A stretch of DNA of 64,000 nucleotides from Roseovarius sp. MMSF_3350 (GTDB lineage: Bacteria > Pseudomonadota > Alphaproteobacteria > Rhodobacterales > Rhodobacteraceae): the NCBI RefSeq assembly GCF_030733425.1, contig NZ_JASHIZ010000004.1:1-64000 (forward strand). The letters are read 5' to 3'. The number at the start of each line of letters is the position of its first letter. The stretch's first letter is position 1. Positions 42,912-50,229 of the stretch are shown here, in pieces. The notes below the pieces were generated by a model. The model saw only the letters and a list, made by a program, of their open reading frames with translations, made no database searches and was not told the origin of the DNA. A program made the position numbers and the translations under genes.

Positions 42912-43811
42912 ATGACCGAGCTTGACCTTCCCGACCACGAATACCTGACCGTCAAGGAACTGGCCGAGCTTCTGCGCCTGAAGGAACGCAAGATATACGA
43001 TCTCGCGGCCTCGGGTGCCGTGCCGTGTTCACGCGCCACCGGCAAGTTGCTGTTTCCGGCAAACGAGATCCGCGATTGGATCGAACAGGCACAGTCTGGC
43101 GGTGGCGCCGCGCCAATGCACAGCTCGAAACTGCGCACGCCCATCATGCTGGGCAGCCATGACCCATTGCTCGACTGGGCCATCCGACAGTCTGGCTGCG
43201 GGCTGGCCACCCTGCATGACGGCTCGAATGACGGGCTGGACCGGTTCACGTCAGGCGAGGGCATCGCCGCCGGCCTGCACATTCTGGATCCCTCAACCGG
43301 CACCTGGAACGTGCCCGCCGTCTCGCGCGCGGCCGCGCGACAGAACGCGGTGCTCGTGCGGTTCGCGACACGGCGGCGCGGCTTGGTTGTCCGGCCCGGA
43401 GAGCGCGCGCCCAAGGACCTGCACGATCTTGCCGGTGTCCGCTTCGTCCCGCGGCAGGCGGGTTCGGGGACCGACACGCTATTACGACATCTTCTCGAGC
43501 GCGACGGGCTGGACCTGTCCGCCGTGGAACAGGCCGAGACTGCCCGCACCGAGGACGACGCCGTCGAGGCCGTCCGCCGCGGCGCGGCCGACACGACCTT
43601 CGGCCTCGAAGCTGTGGCGCGGAGTTTCGGCCTGGAATTCGTTCCGGTGATCGAGGAAGAGTTCGCGCTCCTGGTCGACCGCAAGGCGTGGTTCGAGGCG
43701 CCGATGCAGGCGCTCATGGGCTTTTGCGCGACAGGCGCATTCCGCGATCGCGCGGACGCCTACGGAGGCTACGATACCGAAGGGCTGGGCACCGTTTTGT
43801 GGAACGCCTAG
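42912..43811 (+). CDS. One-component regulator: excisionase-type HTH fused to oxyanion-binding PBP-like domain
   Basis: The 299-residue protein has an N-terminal helix-turn-helix of the MerR/excisionase type (YLTVKELAELLRLKERKIYDLA, residues 11-32, then PCSRATGKLLFPANEIRDWI). A periplasmic-binding-protein-like domain follows without signal peptide (PIMLGSHDPLLDWAIRQSGCGLA onward). Such proteins sense molybdate or tungstate inside the cell and control the transporter. ATG 42912 begins the HTH and lies 55 bases after tupA, in the same operon. Likely targets are the 12-base repeats at 40.4-40.6 kb. Confidence 0.82.
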   Translation: MTELDLPDHEYLTVKELAELLRLKERKIYDLAASGAVPCSRATGKLLFPANEIRDWIEQAQSGGGAAPMHSSKLRTPIMLGSHDPLLDWAIRQSGCGLATLHDGSNDGLDRFTSGEGIAAGLHILDPSTGTWNVPAVSRAAARQNAVLVRFATRRRGLVVRPGERAPKDLHDLAGVRFVPRQAGSGTDTLLRHLLERDGLDLSAVEQAETARTEDDAVEAVRRGAADTTFGLEAVARSFGLEFVPVIEEEFALLVDRKAWFEAPMQALMGFCATGAFRDRADAYGGYDTEGLGTVLWNA

Positions 43812-43823
43812 CGCGCGGCCCAT

Positions 43824-43866
43824 AAAAAAACTGGCGGCCGCAATGATGCGGGCCGCCAGCATTTTC
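43824..43866. terminator. Bidirectional terminator between convergent genes
   Basis: CTGGCGGCC (43831-43839) pairs with GGCCGCCAG (43851-43859) around an 11-base loop. Seven A residues stand to the left and CATTTT to the right, so it can serve the regulator gene from the left and the HdeA-like gene from the right. Confidence 0.8.
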
Positions 43867-43880
43867 CAACTTATCGGAAC

Positions 43881-44261
43881 TTACTTGGCTTCGTCTTCGT
43901 CCTGGAACATGTCGGCCATGTCCATCTCGGGGTTCGCCTCGCACTCTTCCATCAGCACGACCATCAGCTCCTCGTCCGAGCCCGTCGCCATGGCGCGTGC
44001 CGCGGCGCGACCGCCGACATCGTCGTCAGGATCGCCCAGCTCGTTGGTGGCGCTGGCCGCGTCCGTTTCGGCGTTTTCGTCCGCGCCAACAGCTTCATCG
44101 CGCAGCATCTCGCGGCCACCGAAACCTTCAAAGGCTTCCATTTGGCCGGCGCTGTCCATCTCGTTGTATTCGGCGCAGGTAATGGCGTAGGCGGGTTGCG
44201 ACAGCGCAACGACGAGGCCGAGAACCGAGGTGGATTTCAAGAGGGTCTTGTTGAATGTCAT
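43881..44261 (-). CDS. Small secreted HdeA/HdeB-like protein
   Basis: The 126-residue protein has a clear signal peptide (MTFNKTLLKSTSVLGLVVAL, cleaved near PAYA before ITCAEY). The mature part is strongly acidic, about 100 residues, with two cysteines (in TCAEYNEMDSAGQ and MEECEANP) placed as in HdeA-like acid-stress chaperones, where they form a disulfide. ATG 44261 has GGGAG seven bases upstream. The middle contains a low-complexity acidic stretch (ADENAETDAASATNELGDPDDD) not usual in HdeA. Family assignment is tentative; a periplasmic chaperone role is inference. Confidence 0.6.
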   Translation of the reverse strand: MTFNKTLLKSTSVLGLVVALSQPAYAITCAEYNEMDSAGQMEAFEGFGGREMLRDEAVGADENAETDAASATNELGDPDDDVGGRAAARAMATGSDEELMVVLMEECEANPEMDMADMFQDEDEAK

Positions 44262-44282
44262 AACTTGCTCCCATGCAGTCAC

Positions 44283-45242
44283 GTAGGTTTATCCGTCCCG
44301 TGCGACATGCATCCAAAACGTAAACCATTGGGTGCGGAACGCCCTGTCCCGGCCATAGGTTCCTGCATTGGGCGCAAAACCGCATAATCTTCAAACCAGG
44401 CGCGTCCCTTGGCCGCGTATGCCCCGGCACGCTAACGCCCGAGGACGTGGGCGTCGGCCGCTATCAGGTGCAGCCGCACGTTCTGCATAATCAGGACTCT
44501 TTCGACCTCATTGTCCCGGATTTCCGCCGCGCATGGCCTGGCAAGCCGGTGGTGTTCATGATTCGACGGTTTGCTTTCGACGAAAATTCGCTTCGATTCG
44601 TCCGAAATATGGCGTGACCGTTTCCAGACCGAGGATAGTCGCCGGATTTCGCCAAGATTGACGCATGGTTAAGCAATAACTTTGATCAAGCGCTATCAAG
44701 CTCATGCCACAATTCGGCCACGCTCATTTCCCGTCACTTTCGGAAACAAAGCTCTGCCACAGGTTGAATTGCAGATCGGCAAGAAATCGCACACCCCTTG
44801 TTTTCAAGCGTATGTGCAAATTCCCGCTGAACCGCCTCTGGAAACAATAACGTAAAACGCGTGTCGACGGCTGCCTTAATTGCCCGTGTTTTGGGGCATT
44901 TTCATAAACTGCGCGGACAGTTTTCCGACAAATTTCTCTTTGTGCGGCACACGGCATCTCGTACAAAGCTCGCAGCCCAACTGGGGGGCGATGTCTGTAG
45001 GTCACGGGGGCGACCGCACGAACCGCATCATTCATTGTGCGGGATTGAGTGCGATCGTCGGGCTGCTGTCGCGGCTGACTGAGCGCAAATGGAAGCGGAG
45101 GCTGAACTCCGCCCTGCTGCCGCGTCTTCGCGGATCAATCCCTCCTGGAAATGAGGTTCGTGCAGGTTGCCCCCTGGCCGCCACGTCGCCGGCTTTGGGG
45201 TTTGGTTTTGGTCTGGCCTTGCCGCATGTGCGGTGATGCCGA
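44283..45242. other. Long region with no established gene, upstream of the RTX/Hint gene
   Basis: About 960 bases. The left part holds a start-less coding-like frame (44324-44617, listed separately). From about 44618 to 44960 the sequence becomes more AT-rich than the neighbourhood. The last 200 bases are GC-rich again. I see no tRNA, no convincing terminator and no long open frame with a ribosome site. It may contain the promoter and leader of the RTX/Hint gene. Confidence 0.5.
44324..44617 (+). pseudogene. Coding-like frame without start, possible gene remnant
   Basis: After a TAA at 44321 this frame stays open for 97 codons to TGA 44617. The second half has the codon bias of the genome and a protein-like sequence (TPEDVGVGRYQVQPHVLHNQ, then DSFDLIVPDFRRAWPGKP and VVFMIRRFAFDENSLRF). 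There is no ATG near its beginning; a GTG at 44447 would give only 56 residues. I do not recognise the family. It may be the tail of a decayed gene or chance. Confidence 0.3.
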
Positions 45243-45254
45243 ATGGAGAAGACG

Positions 45255-48200
45255 ATGGCGAATTTTGATCCGAACTCGGTAACCGGCCTCATCGGCCTTT
45301 GGGATTTCAAGAGTGGTGCCGAAAAGAAAGACACCGGCCTGGACGATGGTATCGCCCAAAACGCCGAACACGGCGATGGCAACGCCATCAACGTAAGCTT
45401 CTCCGGCGATCGTCTGATCGTTGGCGCGGGCTCGAATTCGCACCCCACCGTGCTGGACATCAAGGCCGACCCGAACTCGTCGGCGGATGACGAACAGTTC
45501 AACCTGGACCGCGGCACGATCGAGACGCAGTTCACGCAGTTCTCTCATTCCGGGTCTTCCGAAGACGTGATCCTGTCGCGCGGCGAAAAGAATATCGACG
45601 AGAAAGACGAGGGCTTCTTCGAGATCCGCGTCACCAAGGATGGCCAGGTCCAGACCTATCACAACACGAACGATGGCGATGCCGTCGCCACGCTGTCCAC
45701 CTCCAAGGGCTTTTTCAAGCCGGGCGATCTGGTCAACGTGAAGTACTCTTTCGATGTCGACACCGGCGCGACCCTCACCGTCGAGAACCTGACCACCGGC
45801 AAGGCCGAGACGATGGAAAGCACCGAGAAGGGCCTGACCTTCGATCTGACCGACGACGACGACGAAGAGTTCAGCTTTGGCGCGCGTGAGGTCGACGACC
45901 AGAAATATGACAAGGAATTCCAGGGCGCGATCGACTATGTCGCGCTGTATGAATCGCCCAAGGCAGGCCCGGACGGCGCCGTCGACGGCGAGGATTTCGG
46001 CGAGGACATGGACCTTGGCTATGACGACTCCAACGCGCCCACCGACCAGGGTGGCGACAAGATCACCAACGGCGCCGACCTGATCTATGGCAACGGCGGC
46101 AACGACACGATCGATGGCGCCGGCGGCGACGACACCATCTATGGCGGCACCGGCGGCGAGGCCGGCTTCAACGGACCACGCGAAAGCTTCAACTGGGACC
46201 AGGTCTCGGGCGCTCAGGCGGACAGCACCGTCACCCAGGATACCGGCAATGTGGATGTGACCTACACCCGCATCGCGGACACCGGGAAACATGAAAGCGA
46301 CATCGACAATTCGACCAAATTGAACACGGCCGGCATCGACACCGGCGGTGAATCGATCGACACCAACAGTTCGCTCTTCTCGGAAACCGGCGGCAAGGGC
46401 AATACCGGCAAGTTCCAGTGGGAATTCTCGGAAGTCGTCGGAAACCTGGAATTCAATATCAACGACCTTGACGGTGACGGCCTTGTGACCGTGAAGGCCT
46501 ACGACGCCGACCACAACCCGATCGAGGTTGTCCTGACCGGCGGCAAGGACATCAAGATCACCGGCAATGTCGCCGATGCGAATGGCCCGTACCAGGACGA
46601 GGACGATCCCGACACGACCGTCAATGTCTCGATCGCGGGTCCGGTATCGCGCGTCGTGGTCGAGCACACGCAGAACGGCTACGACAATTCGGGCATCCAC
46701 ATCACCGATATGTATTTCGACACCGGATACAGCCTGGGTGACGATGGCAACGACGTGATCACCGGCGGCGCCGGCGCGGATGAAATTTACGGCGAGGGCG
46801 GCGACGACACGTTCATCGTCTCCAGCGGTGCGGACGGCGACGGCGACAAGGTGGTCGGCGGCAACGGTCCCGACGACACCAAGGACAACGACACGCTGGA
46901 CCTGCGCGGCGCGGGCCAGGTGACGATCGTCGCTTCCGCCGATGCCAGCGATAATGGCGCCCAGAAAGGGACCGTGACCTTCGAGGACGGCTCGGTGCTG
47001 GAATTCAGCCAGATCGAGACGATCCTGACCGATCCGCAGCGCGACGGTGTTGTCGATGGCGAGGAAACCGGCGAGGTCATGAACCCCGGCTACGACGACA
47101 GCAACGGCCCGACCGACGGCGGCGGCGACATCATCGACGGTCCCGACGGGCTGGATGACGTCATCGAGGGCAACGGCGGCGACGACACCATCAATGCCGG
47201 CCTCGGCAACGATACGGTCGATGGCGGCACCGGCGCTGACGTTATCGTGGGCGGTGCGGGCACCGACTCGATCACCGGCGGTCAGGGCGATGACGATATC
47301 GCCGTTGGCGGCAATGACAGCGCCTGGGGCGGCACCGGCGACGACGAGTTCACCATCGACGGCACCGATCCGGCATCGGATATCAACGTCACCATCGACG
47401 GCGGCTCGGACGGCACCGACGGCAACCCCGACGGCCCGGAAAACGGCGACGAGGGCGACAGCCTGAACCTCGGCGACCGCACCGAGGACCTGACCGTCGT
47501 TCTCGAAGACGCAGATCCCGAGAACGGCACGGTCAACGGTCTGGATGCCGATGGCGCCACCGACGTCACCTTCGAGGAGATCGAGCGCATCATCACCGGC
47601 AGCGGCAATGACACCATCGACGCCAAGGATGCCGATGGCCCGATCGACGTGGAAACCGGCGCGGGCGACGACTCGGTCGTTGGCGGCAACGGCGACGACA
47701 AGATCGACACCGGCGACGGCGACGACACGGTCATTTCCGGCGACGGGTCGGACACGGTCGATGGCGGCCACGGCAACAACTACATCGACACGTCCAAGAA
47801 CAGCGCCCTGCCGCTGCCCGATGACGGCTTCCCGTCCTACGGTCCGTTCCCGGCCGTGCCCGCGGATGCCGATCCGAACGACGACCGCGATCTTGTCACT
47901 ACCGGCAGCGGTAACGATACGATCTACACCGGCGACGACAACGACACCATCAACGCCGGCGCGGGGAACAACTATGTCGACGGCGGCCTTGACGACGACG
48001 ATATCACCACGCTCTGGGGCAATGACACCATCGTCGGCGGCGAGGGCAACGACACGATCTCGTCCGGCGGTGGCGACGATCTCATCTATGGCGGTCTCGA
48101 CCCCAATGTCGTGCCGTTCGACCAGATCAACATCCCCGACGCACCGGATGGCGGAAGCTTTGGCCCCGACCCCGATGAAGATAACGGACGGGACTGGATC

Positions 48201-49247
48201 GACGCCGGCACGGGCAATGACACGGTGTATGGCCAGGACGATGACGACACCATCTATGGCGGTGGCGGCAGCGACCTGCTGGACGGCGGCAGAGATGACG
48301 ACCTGATCTACGGTGGCGACGGCCGCGACACCATCTATGGCGGCCAGGGGGCCGACACGATGTACGGCGAGGCCGGCTCGGACGAGTTCCGCTTTGACGA
48401 GCGCGAACATGCCTTCGGCGACGAGATCGACGGCGGCACCGAGGATGGCGACAACGACCCGACGACCGACAACGAGAACGACCAGCTCTACCTGCAAGGC
48501 ATGGGCCGGTTCGAGATCGTCCAGAGCGACGGCGTCACCCCGCTGGACCTGACCACGCCGAACGACCCGGACGGCAACAGCTTTACCGGCCAGGTCAACT
48601 TCCTCGATGCCAACGGCAACGTCGAAGGCGTCCTGAAGTTCACCGAGATCGAGGACATCATTCCCTGCTTCACGCCGGGAACCGTCATCGCCACCCCGAA
48701 AGGCGAGCGCCTCGTCGAAGAGCTGCGCGAAGGCGACAAGATCATCACCCGCGACAACGGTCTGCAAGAGATCCGCTGGGTGGGCCGCCGCGATCTGTCG
48801 GGACAGGAACTGGCCAACGCGCCGCACCTGCAGCCGGTCCTGATCCGTGCGGGGTCCCTGGGCCACGGCCTGCCGGAACGTGACATGATGGTGTCGCCGC
48901 AGCACCGTGTGCTGATCAACAACGAGAAGTCGGCGCTCTATTTCGAGGACCGCGAGGTTCTGGCAGCCGCCAAGCACCTCACCGGCATGGAAGGCGTGAC
49001 CTCGGTCGAGGCCAGTTCGGTCAGCTACATCCACTTCATGTTCGACCAGCACGAGGTGGTGCTGTCCAACGGCGCCTGGACCGAAAGCTTCCAACCCGGC
49101 GACACGGTGCTCGACGCGATGGGCGACGCCCAGCGAAAGGAGATCTTCGAGCTCTTCCCCGAACTGTCGGAGGCCGAGGGCCTGAAGGCCTACACCGCCG
49201 CACGCCGGTCGCTGAAGAGGCACGAAGCGCGGCTTCTGGTAAAGTAA
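45255..49247 (+). CDS. Large LamG-like / RTX calcium-binding repeat protein with C-terminal Hint domain
   Basis: The 1,330-residue acidic protein starts at ATG 45255 (GGAG six bases upstream; an in-frame ATG lies 12 bases earlier). Residues about 7-240 form a LamG/concanavalin-like domain beginning LIGLWDFKSGAE. RTX nonapeptides follow in several blocks (GGNDTIDGAGGDDTIYGG type), interrupted by a beta-rich insert (about 310-500) and by two copies of a linker of the type DGxVDGEExGExMxxGYDDS. Residues from Cys1138 (CFTPGTVIATPKGERLVEEL) form a Hint_2 domain with SPQHRVLI. Such Rhodobacterales proteins are thought to be secreted by type I systems, fold on calcium and may self-process at the Hint site. 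No secretion genes are adjacent. Confidence 0.88.
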   Translation: MANFDPNSVTGLIGLWDFKSGAEKKDTGLDDGIAQNAEHGDGNAINVSFSGDRLIVGAGSNSHPTVLDIKADPNSSADDEQFNLDRGTIETQFTQFSHSGSSEDVILSRGEKNIDEKDEGFFEIRVTKDGQVQTYHNTNDGDAVATLSTSKGFFKPGDLVNVKYSFDVDTGATLTVENLTTGKAETMESTEKGLTFDLTDDDDEEFSFGAREVDDQKYDKEFQGAIDYVALYESPKAGPDGAVDGEDFGEDMDLGYDDSNAPTDQGGDKITNGADLIYGNGGNDTIDGAGGDDTIYGGTGGEAGFNGPRESFNWDQVSGAQADSTVTQDTGNVDVTYTRIADTGKHESDIDNSTKLNTAGIDTGGESIDTNSSLFSETGGKGNTGKFQWEFSEVVGNLEFNINDLDGDGLVTVKAYDADHNPIEVVLTGGKDIKITGNVADANGPYQDEDDPDTTVNVSIAGPVSRVVVEHTQNGYDNSGIHITDMYFDTGYSLGDDGNDVITGGAGADEIYGEGGDDTFIVSSGADGDGDKVVGGNGPDDTKDNDTLDLRGAGQVTIVASADASDNGAQKGTVTFEDGSVLEFSQIETILTDPQRDGVVDGEETGEVMNPGYDDSNGPTDGGGDIIDGPDGLDDVIEGNGGDDTINAGLGNDTVDGGTGADVIVGGAGTDSITGGQGDDDIAVGGNDSAWGGTGDDEFTIDGTDPASDINVTIDGGSDGTDGNPDGPENGDEGDSLNLGDRTEDLTVVLEDADPENGTVNGLDADGATDVTFEEIERIITGSGNDTIDAKDADGPIDVETGAGDDSVVGGNGDDKIDTGDGDDTVISGDGSDTVDGGHGNNYIDTSKNSALPLPDDGFPSYGPFPAVPADADPNDDRDLVTTGSGNDTIYTGDDNDTINAGAGNNYVDGGLDDDDITTLWGNDTIVGGEGNDTISSGGGDDLIYGGLDPNVVPFDQINIPDAPDGGSFGPDPDEDNGRDWIDAGTGNDTVYGQDDDDTIYGGGGSDLLDGGRDDDLIYGGDGRDTIYGGQGADTMYGEAGSDEFRFDEREHAFGDEIDGGTEDGDNDPTTDNENDQLYLQGMGRFEIVQSDGVTPLDLTTPNDPDGNSFTGQVNFLDANGNVEGVLKFTEIEDIIPCFTPGTVIATPKGERLVEELREGDKIITRDNGLQEIRWVGRRDLSGQELANAPHLQPVLIRAGSLGHGLPERDMMVSPQHRVLINNEKSALYFEDREVLAAAKHLTGMEGVTSVEASSVSYIHFMFDQHEVVLSNGAWTESFQPGDTVLDAMGDAQRKEIFELFPELSEAEGLKAYTAARRSLKRHEARLLVK
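45970..48370 (+). repeat. RTX nonapeptide-coding repeat blocks
   Basis: Blocks coding for GGxGxDxUx repeats lie at roughly 46078-46150, 46738-46810, 47161-47330, 47650-47780, 47900-48090 and 48200-48370. The two related linkers are near 45970-46075 and 47043-47140. The GGC/GAC-rich triplet pattern opens long spurious frames on the opposite strand. Confidence 0.85.
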
Positions 49248-49598
49248 CAGCTTTGCAGCCGACCGGCCCTTTCCGGGGCCGGTCACATGGAATCGGTTAC
49301 GGGGGCTGACTCGAGTTCCAGTAAACAATCCCGGTCACCGACCGGGATTGTTTCGTTTTCATAAAGTTGTTCGCGCAGAAGCGTATCGTGACGCCGCGCC
49401 TGTCTGAAATTCGTGAACTTCACCGGGGCTTTCGTGAAGGCCGCGCAAGCACGCTCGCCGCAGCGGGCACCGACGCGGGAAAGCCGTTTTCGCCTGACCT
49501 TCGACCCACACACCGCGATCTCGGCCGGCGTGTTCAGGCAGCTTTCAGCACCGCGATCATGCGATGTGCGGCATGGCAAGCGAACCGGAAACCCTGCT
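49248..49598. other. Intergenic stretch between RTX/Hint gene and MocA-like gene
   Basis: 351 bases that contain the two hairpins in the left third. The remainder (49361-49598) shows no supported gene or RNA. Confidence 0.5.
49261..49360 (+). terminator. Tandem hairpins after the RTX/Hint gene, second one a strong terminator
   Basis: The first hairpin, GACCGGCCC/GGGCCGGTC (49261-49284), has no T-run. The second has perfect 14-base arms beginning AAACAATCCCGGTC (49323-49336) around a three-base loop, paired to 49340-49353, and followed by CGTTTTC. The second is a good rho-independent terminator. Confidence 0.8.
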
Positions 49599-50198
49599 CT
49601 AGTCTTTCGCCGTCCGCCAGTCCGCCCAGGCTTCGGGCGTGTCCAGATCCAACGTGGCCCTGGTCCCGCCAAGGGGGCAGGGCCGTACTCGCTCTCGCGC
49701 AATCACCTCCCGTGCGCCGGTATCGCCACGTAGAGTGACAAGCGCCGGTAGCAGCCGGGCGGGCAGGAGGGTCGGGTGCCCGAACCGCCCCTGCGCATCC
49801 GTCGCGCGGATCACGTCGCGCGGATGCTCCGCGTGCAGCGCCCCAACCGCCCGCATATCCTCGCCCGTCAAGTCCGGCATGTCTGGCAGTACGATCATCA
49901 GCCCGCTCATATCCCGTTCCAAGGCCCAATGCGCCGCGGCGCGCAACGACGCGCTGATCCCGTTGGCCGCATCGGGCACGCGTCGCGCTTCGAACGCGGC
50001 GTCGGTCACATCGCCAAGGCATGCGGCACGGGCACCAGGCTCCGGGGGAAGGGTAACAAGCAGGGGTAAACCTGTGCTTAACGCCCGCCGCACCTGCCGC
50101 AGCAACAGCGGCATGCCGTCCACCTCTTCCAGCAGCTTGTCGCGCCCGCGCATCCGCGATGACGCGCCCGCCGCGGGCAGAACGATCCCCAATGTCAC
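49599..50198 (-). CDS. MocA-like molybdenum-cofactor nucleotidyltransferase
   Basis: The 199-residue protein has the nucleotidyltransferase signature IVLPAAGASSRMRGRDKLLEEVDG at residues 5-28, the ISASLRAAAHWA region, MIVLPDMPDLTGED with the metal aspartate, and a C-terminal DLDTPEAWADW. MocA adds CMP to molybdopterin for the xanthine-dehydrogenase family; MobA-like GMP transfer and other NTP transferases are alternatives. The GTG start at 50198 begins MTLGIVLPAAG. No molybdoenzyme gene adjoins it, but tungstate/molybdate uptake genes lie 6 kb away. Confidence 0.82.
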   Translation of the reverse strand: MTLGIVLPAAGASSRMRGRDKLLEEVDGMPLLLRQVRRALSTGLPLLVTLPPEPGARAACLGDVTDAAFEARRVPDAANGISASLRAAAHWALERDMSGLMIVLPDMPDLTGEDMRAVGALHAEHPRDVIRATDAQGRFGHPTLLPARLLPALVTLRGDTGAREVIARERVRPCPLGGTRATLDLDTPEAWADWRTAKD

Positions 50199-50229
50199 CT
50201 GTGCCGGGCCTTTCGTGTCTGATCCCGGA

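Noticed and set aside
44491..45082. Short open frames on both strands in the gap before the RTX/Hint gene
   Set aside because: None has a good ribosome site or recognisable product, and they overlap each other. Only the start-less frame ending at 44617 shows codon bias worth recording.
46078..48370. Periodic repeats considered as a CRISPR array or satellite
   Set aside because: The period is nine codons within an open reading frame and encodes RTX calcium-binding nonapeptides; there are no uniform spacers.
45135..49328. A 1,397-codon open frame on the minus strand
   Set aside because: It is the antisense of the RTX/Hint gene; GGC/GAC-rich repeats remove stop codons from the opposite strand. 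The predicted protein is low-complexity and has no domain, whereas the + strand product has clear LamG, RTX and Hint motifs.
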